Positions 1-5,658 of a DNA stretch of 5,658 bases are shown here, one piece after another; positions within the stretch are counted from its first letter, which is position 1, and every line of letters begins with the position of its first letter. The notes under the pieces are model-generated. The model saw nothing but the letters and a program-made list of their open reading frames with translations, was not told the origin of the DNA and searched no databases. Source of the stretch: an uncultured Dehalococcoidia bacterium (lineage in GTDB: Bacteria > Chloroflexota > Dehalococcoidia > Lucifugimonadales > GCA-2712585); assembly GCA_913052045.1 (NCBI GenBank), contig CAJXDJ010000072.1, forward strand, positions 1 to 5,658. Reading direction: 5' to 3'. Position numbers and translations under genes: made by a program.

Positions 1-990
1 AAAAACTGATGCCTCTGAAGCCAAATATTTAGCCTTACTAACCAAATACCACCTACCCATATTACTCTCTTCCCAATATCCTTGGCACGAAGCATAAAGA
101 ACATATCGTGCTCCTTCCAATTTTTGGGTCATCTCTGCCACCCGTCGTTGGAGAAGCAAATCGTGAGAAAGAGGCTGCGAACTAGGGTCAAAAGCATGAG
201 ATCTAGCGTACTCTTTGAACCAATCTAATGCCCCCTGGGCGATTCCAATGTAAATCGCCGCGTCGCCTAAAGCAAAAGTTTGTTCGATGCCTTTTTCCTC
301 AACCTCGCCTGGCTGACCCAAAAGAGCATTTTCTGCGATGAAGCAGTTGTCGAAAGTCACAGCTGGACTAACTGTTCCCCTCATGCCAAGTGTATCCCAT
401 TCTCCTGTTATTGCTATTCCTTGGGCCCGCGTAGGTACCATAACCATAATCGTCCGCCTGCTTCCATCTTTGTCTGGAATATTAGCGTGAACCATAGCAC
501 GATGACAGGCTCCTGCCATGGTGCAAAAATGTTTAGGCCCGTTCATTACGTACCCGTCTTTGGCTCGGTTAACCACCACCTTGACGGGTGCTGCCCCTCC
601 ATGTGCACCTGGTTCGCTCCCCCAGCTTCCGAAAAGTTTTCCTTCATTAATAACTTCGGAAAATAACTCCTCTTTTTGTTGCACAGTACCCAGTGCATCA
701 ATATACCGTTGGACTACAGTGTGCATATGAAAACTTGCAGTAGTACTAGCACAACCCGCTGCCAGTTTCTCCAAAACCATAGTCGACTCGAGAAGATCTA
801 GGCCTATTCCTCCATATTCCTTTGGGATGGTTATCCCCAAAAGTCCATTTCTCCAAATAGCGGCCCAACTTTCAATCGGATGAACCGACTTTAGGTCAAT
901 ATCTGCTGCTCTTGGTAAAAGATCTTCTCTAGCCACCTTTCCGGCCGTCTCCAGGATTGTCTGTTGTTCTTTTTTAATTGAGAAGTCCAT
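1..990 (-). CDS. Acyl-CoA dehydrogenase-fold flavoprotein (copy 1), C-terminus beyond the left edge
   Basis: The frame is open for 330 codons from ATG 988-990 to the window edge, so about 60 C-terminal residues are missing compared with the 393-residue neighbour. By family this is a soluble FAD or FMN enzyme acting on acyl thioesters or a related substrate. Visible features are an N-terminal helical domain with PKEYGGIGLD (56-65), the beta-domain flavin motif GSWGSEP (121-127), NGPKHFCTMAG (150-160), and WDTLGMRGTVSPAV (198-211). It aligns almost without gaps to the upstream copy (about 57% identity over the first 106 residues, counted by hand), so the two are tandem paralogues. No clear Shine-Dalgarno precedes the ATG. 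It starts 12 bp after the upstream stop, which suggests one transcript and possible translational coupling. Helix G (GIEQTFALGDAA, 234-245) has no Glu at the isovaleryl-CoA dehydrogenase E254 position. The other possible catalytic site lies outside the window. The substrate is unknown. Confidence 0.92.
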   Translation of the reverse strand, partial: MDFSIKKEQQTILETAGKVAREDLLPRAADIDLKSVHPIESWAAIWRNGLLGITIPKEYGGIGLDLLESTMVLEKLAAGCASTTASFHMHTVVQRYIDALGTVQQKEELFSEVINEGKLFGSWGSEPGAHGGAAPVKVVVNRAKDGYVMNGPKHFCTMAGACHRAMVHANIPDKDGSRRTIMVMVPTRAQGIAITGEWDTLGMRGTVSPAVTFDNCFIAENALLGQPGEVEEKGIEQTFALGDAAIYIGIAQGALDWFKEYARSHAFDPSSQPLSHDLLLQRRVAEMTQKLEGARYVLYASCQGYWEESNMGRWYLVSKAKYLASEASVF

Positions 991-1002
991 GGTTAATTCG
1001 GT

Positions 1003-2184
1003 TTAAGAAGAATGTCGAAGCATCAGTAATTCGTCATCAAGGCCAAGTTCCATTTTGCCTATAATCTCAAGACATCTATCTGGGCTTGGAGGCATTAGTG
1101 TGCATGTCCGAATGTCTCTGTAGATTCGTTCGAGTGGGTATCGTTTCTGCGCCATTCTGCCTCCGAGTAATTGCAAGCTATTTGTGGTTACCATGATGGC
1201 CGCCTCACTCGCCAAATATTTAGCCCGCGCAGCCAGGACAGCTCTATAAATGGGATCCGAATTGAATTCCCACATCCACGCAGACTTGTATAAAATCTTA
1301 CGAGCACTTTCTAGAGCGAGCATCATCTCGGCTAACGGTTTCTGGATTAATACGTTTTTGGCCATGGGTTCAGGGTCAGGAATAAAATGATGGGATTGTA
1401 CGTAGTCCCTAAACCATTCCACTACTCTTCCAGCAGCACCCAGATATACTGCTGCGTAACCCAACCCGAAAATTTGCCCTATGCCTGATCGCTCAGCTTG
1501 GCCCACCTCACCAAGTATCCAATCATCCTCTACTTTACAATCATTAAAAGATACCGCCGGGCTAACTGTCCCTCTCATACCAAGTGTGTCCCATCCACCT
1601 TTGACAGTGATGCCCATATTATCATGTGGTACGAGAGCCATGACTATATTACGGCCTCCATCGAGTCCTTGCACGTTACAGTGCACCATATATCTATATG
1701 CTCCCCCAGCCATAGTACAGAAATGCTTATCACCATTGATCACATATTTATCACCTTCTCGACTTAGGATCGTTTGGACCGAGCCAGTCCCTCCTCTACG
1801 ACTTGGTTCACTTCCCCAACTACCGAAGAGTTTGCCTTGATCAACAATCTCCGGATAAAAGATTGCCTTCTGCTCGGGGGTACCCAAAGAATCTATATAT
1901 CTCATGACGACTGAGTGCATATGAACCGTCATCGCAGTATTAGTACAACCACCAGCCAATTGTTCTACTACAAGCACATAACTTAACGGGTCCAATCCTA
2001 ACCCACCGTACTCCTCCGGTATGGTCATGCCCAATAAACCGTGATTCCAGACATCCGCCCAGCTTGCTCTTGGATGGTCGGCTTTTTGGTCAACTTCATA
2101 AGCTCTAGGCTCCAGGCACTCTCGAGCAACTTCTCGCGCTGTCTGGATGATTTCCCTTTGTTTCTTGTTTAATAGAAAGTCCAT
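1003..2184 (-). CDS. Acyl-CoA dehydrogenase-fold flavoprotein (copy 2), full length
   Basis: This is a 393-residue protein, the usual family length. The N-terminal helical domain (about 1-115) contains IPEEYGGLGLD (55-65). The beta domain (about 116-230) has GSWGSEP (121-127), NGDKHFCTMAG (150-160) and WDTLGMRGTVSPAV (198-211). The C-terminal helical domain carries LLGGRMAQKRYPLERIYRDIR (339-359). Fold assignment is secure; chemistry is not. Where medium-chain enzymes have the catalytic Glu in a Y-E-G-T motif, this protein has T-L-M-P-P-S-P (362-368, Pro365 at the Glu site). Helix G (GIGQIFGLGYAA, 234-245) has no Glu at the alternative site. The Arg-x-x-Phe-Gly flavin motif is also absent (YVQSHHF, 261-267). 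It may be a non-dehydrogenase member, comparable to flavin monooxygenases on this fold such as DszC, or use another base. GAAGAGGA (2197-2204) is a weak, distant ribosome site. It is first in a two-gene minus-strand unit, divergent from the luciferase-like gene. Confidence 0.95.
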   Translation of the reverse strand: MDFLLNKKQREIIQTAREVARECLEPRAYEVDQKADHPRASWADVWNHGLLGMTIPEEYGGLGLDPLSYVLVVEQLAGGCTNTAMTVHMHSVVMRYIDSLGTPEQKAIFYPEIVDQGKLFGSWGSEPSRRGGTGSVQTILSREGDKYVINGDKHFCTMAGGAYRYMVHCNVQGLDGGRNIVMALVPHDNMGITVKGGWDTLGMRGTVSPAVSFNDCKVEDDWILGEVGQAERSGIGQIFGLGYAAVYLGAAGRVVEWFRDYVQSHHFIPDPEPMAKNVLIQKPLAEMMLALESARKILYKSAWMWEFNSDPIYRAVLAARAKYLASEAAIMVTTNSLQLLGGRMAQKRYPLERIYRDIRTCTLMPPSPDRCLEIIGKMELGLDDELLMLRHSS

Positions 2185-2209
2185 GGCCCTTGAGATTCCT
2201 CTTCAATTC

Positions 2210-2215
2210 AGTATA
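2210..2215 (-). promoter_or_regulatory. Candidate -10 box for the dehydrogenase pair
   Basis: On the minus strand this reads TATACT, five of six matches to the -10 consensus, 25 bp before the first ATG. No convincing -35 lies 16-18 bp upstream. The nearest good match, CTGACA, is 23 bp away, too far for a standard promoter. Confidence 0.25.
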
Positions 2216-2228
2216 CATCAACCAACGC

Positions 2229-2258
2229 TTGGATAAAGTGTCAGGACGATGATAGAAT
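2229..2258 (+). promoter_or_regulatory. Candidate promoter of the luciferase-like gene
   Basis: TAGAAT (2253-2258) matches the -10 consensus at five of six positions. TTGGAT (2229-2234), 18 bp upstream, matches the -35 consensus only at TTG. Transcription would begin near 2265, giving a leader of about 25 nt with the ribosome site inside it. The -35 half is weak. Confidence 0.35.
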
Positions 2259-2277
2259 CAATCCATTCAGGATCCTT

Positions 2278-2281
2278 GGAG
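2278..2281 (+). promoter_or_regulatory. Ribosome binding site that fixes a TTG start
   Basis: GGAG lies 8 nt before TTG 2290. No ATG or GTG occurs in this frame between the upstream stop (TGA 2191-2193) and the start of homology, so the well-spaced GGAG and the N-terminal match to LuxA-type proteins together select the TTG. Confidence 0.6.
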
Positions 2282-2289
2282 AAGTTAAC

Positions 2290-3342
2290 TTGGAACTAGG
2301 AGTTTATTTTGAATTCCAGATTCAGCCCGAGGGATCCCAACAACAGGCCTTCCAAACAGATCTAAACCATATAGAGCTAGCGGATAAACTGGGCTACGAC
2401 TACGCCTGGTTAGCAGAACTGCATTTTTCCCCAGAACGATCGGTAATATCATCTCCTTTCTTGGCCGCCTGTGCAGCTATCCACAGGACCAAGAATATCC
2501 GGATTGGGACCGCGGTTAGTGTATTACCATTGAATAATCCTGTTCGCATAGCCGAAGACGTAGCAACATTAGACCATCTGTCAAAGGGGCGCTTCGAACT
2601 AGGGATAGGGAGAAGTGGGGCACCTAGAGGGTACGTGGGCTACAGCATACCTTACCAGGAGAGCAAAGCTCGGTTTAACGATTGTTTAGAAATTCTTATC
2701 AAAGCTTGGAGTCAAGACAGTTTTTCTCACGCCAGCGAATTCTACAAATTTGATAACGTATGTGTCTTCCCCAAACCCTATCAAACTCCTCATCCTCCTA
2801 TAAGAAACGCAGCAACATCTGCCGAAACATTTTTGTCATCCGCAAAGAAGGGCTTCCCTATATTTGTAAGTTTGCGGGGCAGCCTAGCCTCTCTGAAAGA
2901 ACGTATAGATATGTACAAGAAAGTATGGGTAGATATGGGACATCAAGGACAGCCTAATATCTGTGCTCGTATACCAACTTTCGTCTCTGACACACAGGAA
3001 AAGGCTGAGACTTTCGCAAAAAATAGTGCTATGAATTTCTATCGAAATTTTGTTTCGAACTTAAACGAACCAGTCCCCGGCCTTTCATATAAGGAGAATA
3101 CAGAACGGCTAGCGAGATCTAGACGAATGCGAAATATGACATACAAAGACTTTTTACAAACAGAAGGAGTTGTTGGAGACCCGCAATTCGTCGCAGACAG
3201 ATTGTTGGCCATAAAGACAGAGTACAGCCTAACAGGATTCATGATTGAAGCTAATTTTGGCGGCCTCATTTCTTCCGACAACGTGAGTCAGTCTTTACGT
3301 CTTTTCAAAACCCTGGTTGCCCCTAGACTCTTATCCGAGTAG
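2290..3342 (+). CDS. LuxA-type (LLM class) flavin-dependent monooxygenase
   Basis: This 350-residue protein belongs to the bacterial luciferase family (a TIM-barrel enzyme that uses reduced FMN and O2). It aligns from memory with luciferase alpha subunit (355 residues) nearly position for position. WLAELHF (40-46) corresponds to WLLEHHF, NPVRIAEDVATLDHLSKGRF (83-102) to the conserved PVRQAEDV...SKGRF block, and GIGRSG (105-110) to the segment whose Arg contacts FMN phosphate. PKPYQTPHPPIR (161-172) is typical of the wider family, VVGDP (294-298) matches the late VGTP motif, and IEAN (319-322) the late FEAN motif. It is cytosolic, with no signal peptide. The residue at the luciferase catalytic His44 position is Leu44, while His45 is kept, so it is unlikely to be a light emitter. 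Substrate is unknown; oxygenation of an alkane, ketone or sulfonate-like compound is possible for the family. Its flavin reductase partner is not in the window. Confidence 0.94.
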   Translation: MELGVYFEFQIQPEGSQQQAFQTDLNHIELADKLGYDYAWLAELHFSPERSVISSPFLAACAAIHRTKNIRIGTAVSVLPLNNPVRIAEDVATLDHLSKGRFELGIGRSGAPRGYVGYSIPYQESKARFNDCLEILIKAWSQDSFSHASEFYKFDNVCVFPKPYQTPHPPIRNAATSAETFLSSAKKGFPIFVSLRGSLASLKERIDMYKKVWVDMGHQGQPNICARIPTFVSDTQEKAETFAKNSAMNFYRNFVSNLNEPVPGLSYKENTERLARSRRMRNMTYKDFLQTEGVVGDPQFVADRLLAIKTEYSLTGFMIEANFGGLISSDNVSQSLRLFKTLVAPRLLSE

Positions 3343-3520
3343 ACACCCTGTCTTTCTTTCCTTCAATCCTTAGGCTCGTCTTGACCATAATCGATAGAGA
3401 CGATCACCCCTGAGAACCTAACTAGAATATTACTATCACAAATCTAGACACCACCTCCAACTGAGAAACCCTTCAATCTAATCCCCAGACCCCCTCCGTC
3501 GCAAAAATCCTACCTTTAAG
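3343..3520. other. Non-coding stretch with no recognised feature
   Basis: This pyrimidine-rich segment lies downstream of the luciferase-like gene. All plausible frames are interrupted and show no family resemblance. The short 9-mer CCTTCAATC occurs twice (3360 and 3470), and CTGAGA(A)ACC occurs at 3410 and 3461, but spacings differ and no repeat unit emerges. Inverted repeats TCGTCT/AGACGA (3376-3403) and CTAGA/TCTAG (3422-3448) are short and lack a following T-run, so I do not call a terminator. Confidence 0.5.
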
Positions 3521-3600
3521 TACAAATATAATTTGGCATAAATATAAAAATAATATTGTTTTTTACTTGACAAAAGTTTTATTTATGTCATTATGTTATG
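3521..3600 (+). promoter_or_regulatory. Promoter with AT-rich upstream element for the MBL gene
   Basis: A perfect -35 box TTGACA (3567-3572) follows some 45 bp of almost pure A/T (3521-3566), resembling an UP element. Candidate -10 boxes are TTATGT (3591-3596, 18-bp spacer) and TATGTT (3592-3597, 19-bp spacer), both imperfect. Transcription would start near 3604, leaving a leader of about 160 nt. The same tract contains a lone TATAAT (3527-3532) without a paired -35. Confidence 0.45.
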
Positions 3601-3620
3601 TATTCTTGACCAGGCTGGGT

Positions 3621-3648
3621 CCCGGTAATAATCACGGGGGTTACTGGG
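3621..3648 (+). ncRNA. Potential 5' leader hairpin with G-rich loop
   Basis: CCCGGTAA (3621-3628) can pair with TTACTGGG (3641-3648) to form an 8-bp stem with one G-U pair. The 12-nt loop ends in five G residues (3636-3640). It lies early in the predicted leader of the MBL gene. I do not recognise a known riboswitch class. Confidence 0.3.
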
Positions 3649-3703
3649 TTATTCTTGAAAGCAATATTCAATCTATTATCCTTTTCCATAGCCCAAAGAT
3701 TAA

Positions 3704-3759
3704 TAAGACCTCCGGAAAAATGGCGCCCCATCTGGTTAGTATAGGAAGGAGGTCCCTTA
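3704..3759 (+). promoter_or_regulatory. Potential Shine-Dalgarno-sequestering hairpin
   Basis: GACCTCC (3707-3713) is a perfect 7-nt complement of GGAGGTC (3748-3754), which is the core of the MBL gene's ribosome site. The stem extends by UAA/UUA (3704-3706 with 3757-3759) past a two-base bulge. When formed, it would block translation initiation at 3764. The 34-nt loop holds a small ATGG/CCAT stem (from about 3720). The pairing is read by eye, with no folding energy computed. Confidence 0.35.
3746..3753 (+). promoter_or_regulatory. Full-length Shine-Dalgarno of the MBL gene
   Basis: AAGGAGGT is a complete match to the 16S anti-Shine-Dalgarno. It is 10 nt before ATG 3764 and 13 nt before ATG 3767. 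The shorter spacing favours the first ATG, although both are on the long side. This is by far the strongest ribosome site in the window. Confidence 0.75.
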
Positions 3760-3763
3760 AAAA

Positions 3764-4594
3764 ATGATGACTACATCCATCCGACTATTGAGCGACGGTA
3801 CGCTAAAACGGGACGGCGGAACCATGTTCGGTCAAATTCCCAAGATGACATGGGAGAACAGAATAGTGACAGATCGAAGGAACAGAATGACTTTGAGTAT
3901 GAACTGTCTGTTAATACAAGTAGCTGGAAAGAACATAGTGGTTGATACCGGAGTCGGTTCCAAGGAGATGGGCGGACTAAGAGAAGATTATGGACTTGGC
4001 CCAAGCAGGCTAGTCAAAAGCCTGAAGAACGTTGGTGTTTCTCCTAACCAAGTAGACTACGTATTATTGTCACATCTGCACTTCGAACATTGTGGTGGTT
4101 GTACCAAGCTAGACAGAGCAGGGTCACTCGTCCCAACGTTTCCAAAAGCAACACACTTTGTCCAAAAACAAGCATGGGAAACAGCTCTCAATCCCAACGA
4201 ACGCTTCCAAAGCTCGTTTTTTAAGGATGATTTTATGCCGCTGGAGGAATGGAATCAATTGCAACTACTCGATGGCGAGGAGGAAATCCTTCCGGGATTA
4301 TCCGTGGTAGTAACCAACGGGCCATCCATAGGCCATCAAATTGTTGTGATAAATCATGGCGGAGAAAAAGTTGTTTTTATGGGTGATCTTGTGCCAACCG
4401 CGCATCATCTAGATCTGCCGTCAATACCAGCCCTTGATCAATTCCCAGAAGAAACACTGGAAAAAAAACGTGATCTTCTCAATGAAGCTGAAAAGGATGG
4501 CTGGCTATTGGTTTTTGCTCACGGTGTGGACCGAAAAGCAGGATATTTGGAAAGCTACAAGGGAACCACATATCTGAGGCCAATCGACCTCTGA
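3764..4594 (+). CDS. MBL-fold metallo-hydrolase with altered metal site
   Basis: This is a 276-residue metallo-beta-lactamase-fold protein of the quorum-quenching lactonase-like branch, members of which use a binuclear metal centre to hydrolyse esters or lactones. The fold markers are in order: VVDTGVG (59-65), SHLHFEHCGG (103-112), TNGPSIGHQ (184-192), MGDLVPTAHHL (206-216) and WLLVFAHG (247-254). Ligand positions retained are His104, His106, His109, Asp208 and His253. Two are changed: the Asp of HxHxDH is Glu108, and the His of the usual T-x-G-H-T-x-G-H motif is Pro187. The acidic residue that commonly follows the last His is Gly254. No signal peptide or membrane segment is seen, so it is cytosolic. 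It is a single gene with its own promoter and structured leader, converging on the MtaB-like gene. Whether it remains catalytic is open. Confidence 0.93.
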   Translation: MMTTSIRLLSDGTLKRDGGTMFGQIPKMTWENRIVTDRRNRMTLSMNCLLIQVAGKNIVVDTGVGSKEMGGLREDYGLGPSRLVKSLKNVGVSPNQVDYVLLSHLHFEHCGGCTKLDRAGSLVPTFPKATHFVQKQAWETALNPNERFQSSFFKDDFMPLEEWNQLQLLDGEEEILPGLSVVVTNGPSIGHQIVVINHGGEKVVFMGDLVPTAHHLDLPSIPALDQFPEETLEKKRDLLNEAEKDGWLLVFAHGVDRKAGYLESYKGTTYLRPIDL

Positions 4595-4646
4595 GTTGGG
4601 CTAGGTGCGGTAGAAGGCCCGGATTAGTGTAACGATTATAGATAGC

Positions 4647-5531
4647 CTATACGATGTTTTCGGCCGTTAGTATTCCGTTTTGAAAAGACACTAGGCGAGC
4701 CAATGTGATCTTACTGGTCAAATTCTTATGGCTACGAGTGTGGACCCTTAGGTAATTATCAGTAAGACCACTGAAAACCCCCTCCGTCGTTTTCGTTGCC
4801 TCCCACAAAACCGGCCGAGTTTGTCCCAGAGATCTCTTCCTAAAGGTATTCGATTTAATAATGGATAAGGCCAACATACGAGCCATCCTGTCTTTTTTTT
4901 CAAGAGGATGTACTTTGTCATAAAGGTGTGCAGCGGTAGTTCGTGGCCTGACCGAGTACGGAAAAACGTGCATATCAGCAAAATTGACTCTGGAACAAAA
5001 CTCTAAAGTTTGTTCATACTCAAGGTTCCCCTCTCCAGGAAACCCAACAATTACATCTGTCGTAATAGCTGCTTCAGGAAAACGCTCCTGGATTTCTTGT
5101 ACTTTCGCTGAGAATAAACCCGGTGAATATCTACGTCTCATTTTAGCAAGTACCGACGGGCTAGCGCTTTGTAGCGGAATATGAAAATGCGGACACAGTC
5201 TTGGATTGTCCCAAAGTTCCAATAAATTTTGCGTAAATTCTTGTGGCTGAACAGAGGACAGCCTAAGACGTTCGATCGATGTCTTTTCTAGAATCAACGT
5301 CAACAAACGCGTTAGATCAACATTTTCTAGGTCAAACCCGTATGATCCTAGCTGTGTCCCAGTCAAAACAACCTCTCGGAATCCTTCCGAAATCCTTGAT
5401 TGTATTTCGTTTATCAACAACCCAACAGGAACACTTCTCTCTCTCCCACGTACCCTGGGTATAATACAAAAAGCGCAAATTTGTGCCGCGGTTTCTACGT
5501 TTACTCTTCTCAGCCTCAGCTCGTGACTCAC
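4647..5531 (-). CDS. MtaB-like radical SAM tRNA methylthiotransferase, N-terminally truncated probable remnant
   Basis: The 294-residue product matches the C-terminal two thirds of MtaB, which adds a methylthio group to N6-threonylcarbamoyl-adenosine 37 of tRNA. ICAFCIIPRVRGRERSVP (18-35) is the radical SAM entry, EVVLTGTQLGSYG (53-65), HIPLQSAS (117-124), TTDVIVGFPGE (157-167) and FPYSVRP (190-196) follow, and a TRAM RNA-binding domain (about 236-293) ends at the normal place. Typical length is about 430 residues. The N-terminal methylthiotransferase domain with the second iron-sulfur cluster is absent. Of the CxxxCxxC cysteines only Cys19 and Cys22 remain; the first position is Ala15. Other conserved sites have drifted (Gly to Ala123, Pro to Val194, Gly to Arg197). 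GTG 5531 is the first usual start after an in-frame TGA (5568-5570), with no Shine-Dalgarno. I read it as a decaying gene with a still-open frame. Confidence 0.82.
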   Translation of the reverse strand: MSHELRLRRVNVETAAQICAFCIIPRVRGRERSVPVGLLINEIQSRISEGFREVVLTGTQLGSYGFDLENVDLTRLLTLILEKTSIERLRLSSVQPQEFTQNLLELWDNPRLCPHFHIPLQSASPSVLAKMRRRYSPGLFSAKVQEIQERFPEAAITTDVIVGFPGEGNLEYEQTLEFCSRVNFADMHVFPYSVRPRTTAAHLYDKVHPLEKKDRMARMLALSIIKSNTFRKRSLGQTRPVLWEATKTTEGVFSGLTDNYLRVHTRSHKNLTSKITLARLVSFQNGILTAENIV

Positions 5532-5565
5532 ATGTACAAATTGTATGGAAATTAGGTCCCCCCAC
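5497..5565 (-). pseudogene. Out-of-frame fragment resembling the MtaB N-terminus
   Basis: In a different minus-strand frame, GTG 5563-5565 opens a peptide whose residues 4-9 (PNFHTI), Cys12 and AEAE (16-19) resemble the MtaB start, where an FHTLGC-like strand leads to the first cluster cysteine and a C-x-x-N-Q-x-E-x-E motif. The resemblance ends near 5509, almost where the radical SAM core becomes alignable in the other frame (near 5504). This fits the original start codon followed by an internal deletion of roughly 120-130 codons with a frame change. The match is short and made from memory. Confidence 0.35.
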
Positions 5566-5658
5566 GATCAGAACGTTTTCAAAAATACTCTAACTTTTTG
5601 TTGTGAAGAGTTGTGTGCTCAGATTGTAATATCTTTGTGTGCACCTAATTCGTTCATT

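Larger units (their letters stand above)
2185..2289. promoter_or_regulatory. Divergent intergenic control region
   Basis: These 105 bp separate the minus-strand dehydrogenase pair from the plus-strand luciferase-like gene and must hold both promoters if each unit has its own. An inverted repeat CCAA-cgc-TTGG (2222-2232) sits between the two predicted -10 boxes. TCAGGA occurs twice, 26 bp apart (2241 and 2267). Either could be an operator half-site, but both are short enough to arise by chance. No regulator gene is visible in the window. Confidence 0.5.

Noticed and set aside
280..730. Plus-strand open frames across the left dehydrogenase gene.
   Set aside because: They lie opposite an uninterrupted frame with clear dehydrogenase-fold motifs and show no ribosome sites or family resemblance.
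3533..3559. An alternative promoter from TTGGCA (3533-3538).
   Set aside because: The only -10-like hexamer, TATTGT, gives a short 15-bp spacer and four matches; the TTGACA site is the better choice.
3606..3634. A second promoter with TTGACC (3606-3611).
   Set aside because: No acceptable -10 box lies 15-19 bp downstream; the best hexamers match the consensus at three or fewer positions.
3567..3767. A 66-codon plus-strand frame from TTG whose stop overlaps the MBL start as ATGA, suggesting translational coupling.
   Set aside because: The TTG is the -35 box itself, no ribosome site precedes it or the internal ATG at 3585, the peptide resembles nothing I know, and its last codons are just the Shine-Dalgarno tract.
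4595..4646. GGGC and GCCC segments between the convergent MBL and MtaB-like genes as a bidirectional terminator.
   Set aside because: The stem is only four pairs with a loop of more than ten bases and no T-run on either strand.
3489..4789. The 13-mer ACCCCCTCCGTCG occurs at 3489-3501 and again at 4777-4789 inside the MtaB-like gene, hinting at a duplicated gene fragment.
   Set aside because: The flanking bases do not continue the match, and a chance 13-mer repeat is not surprising in a window of this size.

Overview
The window reads as a bacterial chromosome fragment of moderate G+C (mid-40s percent by eye). Codon use is relaxed, with many AGA, AGG, ATA and CTA codons. Two acyl-CoA dehydrogenase-fold paralogues, a LuxA-type flavin monooxygenase, an MBL-fold hydrolase and an MtaB-like radical SAM protein resemble, from memory, the flavoenzyme-rich gene sets of marine Chloroflexota such as the SAR202 clade. 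That placement is inference; no rRNA or taxonomic marker is present.

Layout. Positions 1-2184 (minus strand) hold two tandem acyl-CoA dehydrogenase-fold genes 12 bp apart. The downstream copy runs off the left edge. A 105-bp divergent control region (2185-2289) separates them from a plus-strand luciferase-like monooxygenase gene with a TTG start (2290-3342). A 421-bp gap follows. Its left half shows nothing recognisable. Its right half has an AT-rich tract, a perfect TTGACA box, and a leader of about 165 nt with two potential hairpins, one of which would hide the Shine-Dalgarno sequence. The plus-strand MBL-fold gene (3764-4594) follows. It converges on a minus-strand MtaB-like gene (4647-5531) that lacks its N-terminal domain and one cluster cysteine and looks like a remnant.

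How they fit together. The two dehydrogenase-like proteins and the LuxA-type protein are all flavoenzymes on either side of one divergent promoter region, which suggests co-regulated oxidation of an organic substrate. The MBL protein could hydrolyse an ester or lactone product, but it has its own promoter and an altered metal site. Unusually, four of the five proteins depart from their family at catalytic positions: no canonical catalytic Glu in the dehydrogenase pair as far as visible, Leu at the LuxA His44 position, Glu and Pro at MBL metal-ligand positions, and a missing radical SAM cysteine. No CRISPR array, insertion sequence, tRNA or rRNA gene was seen.
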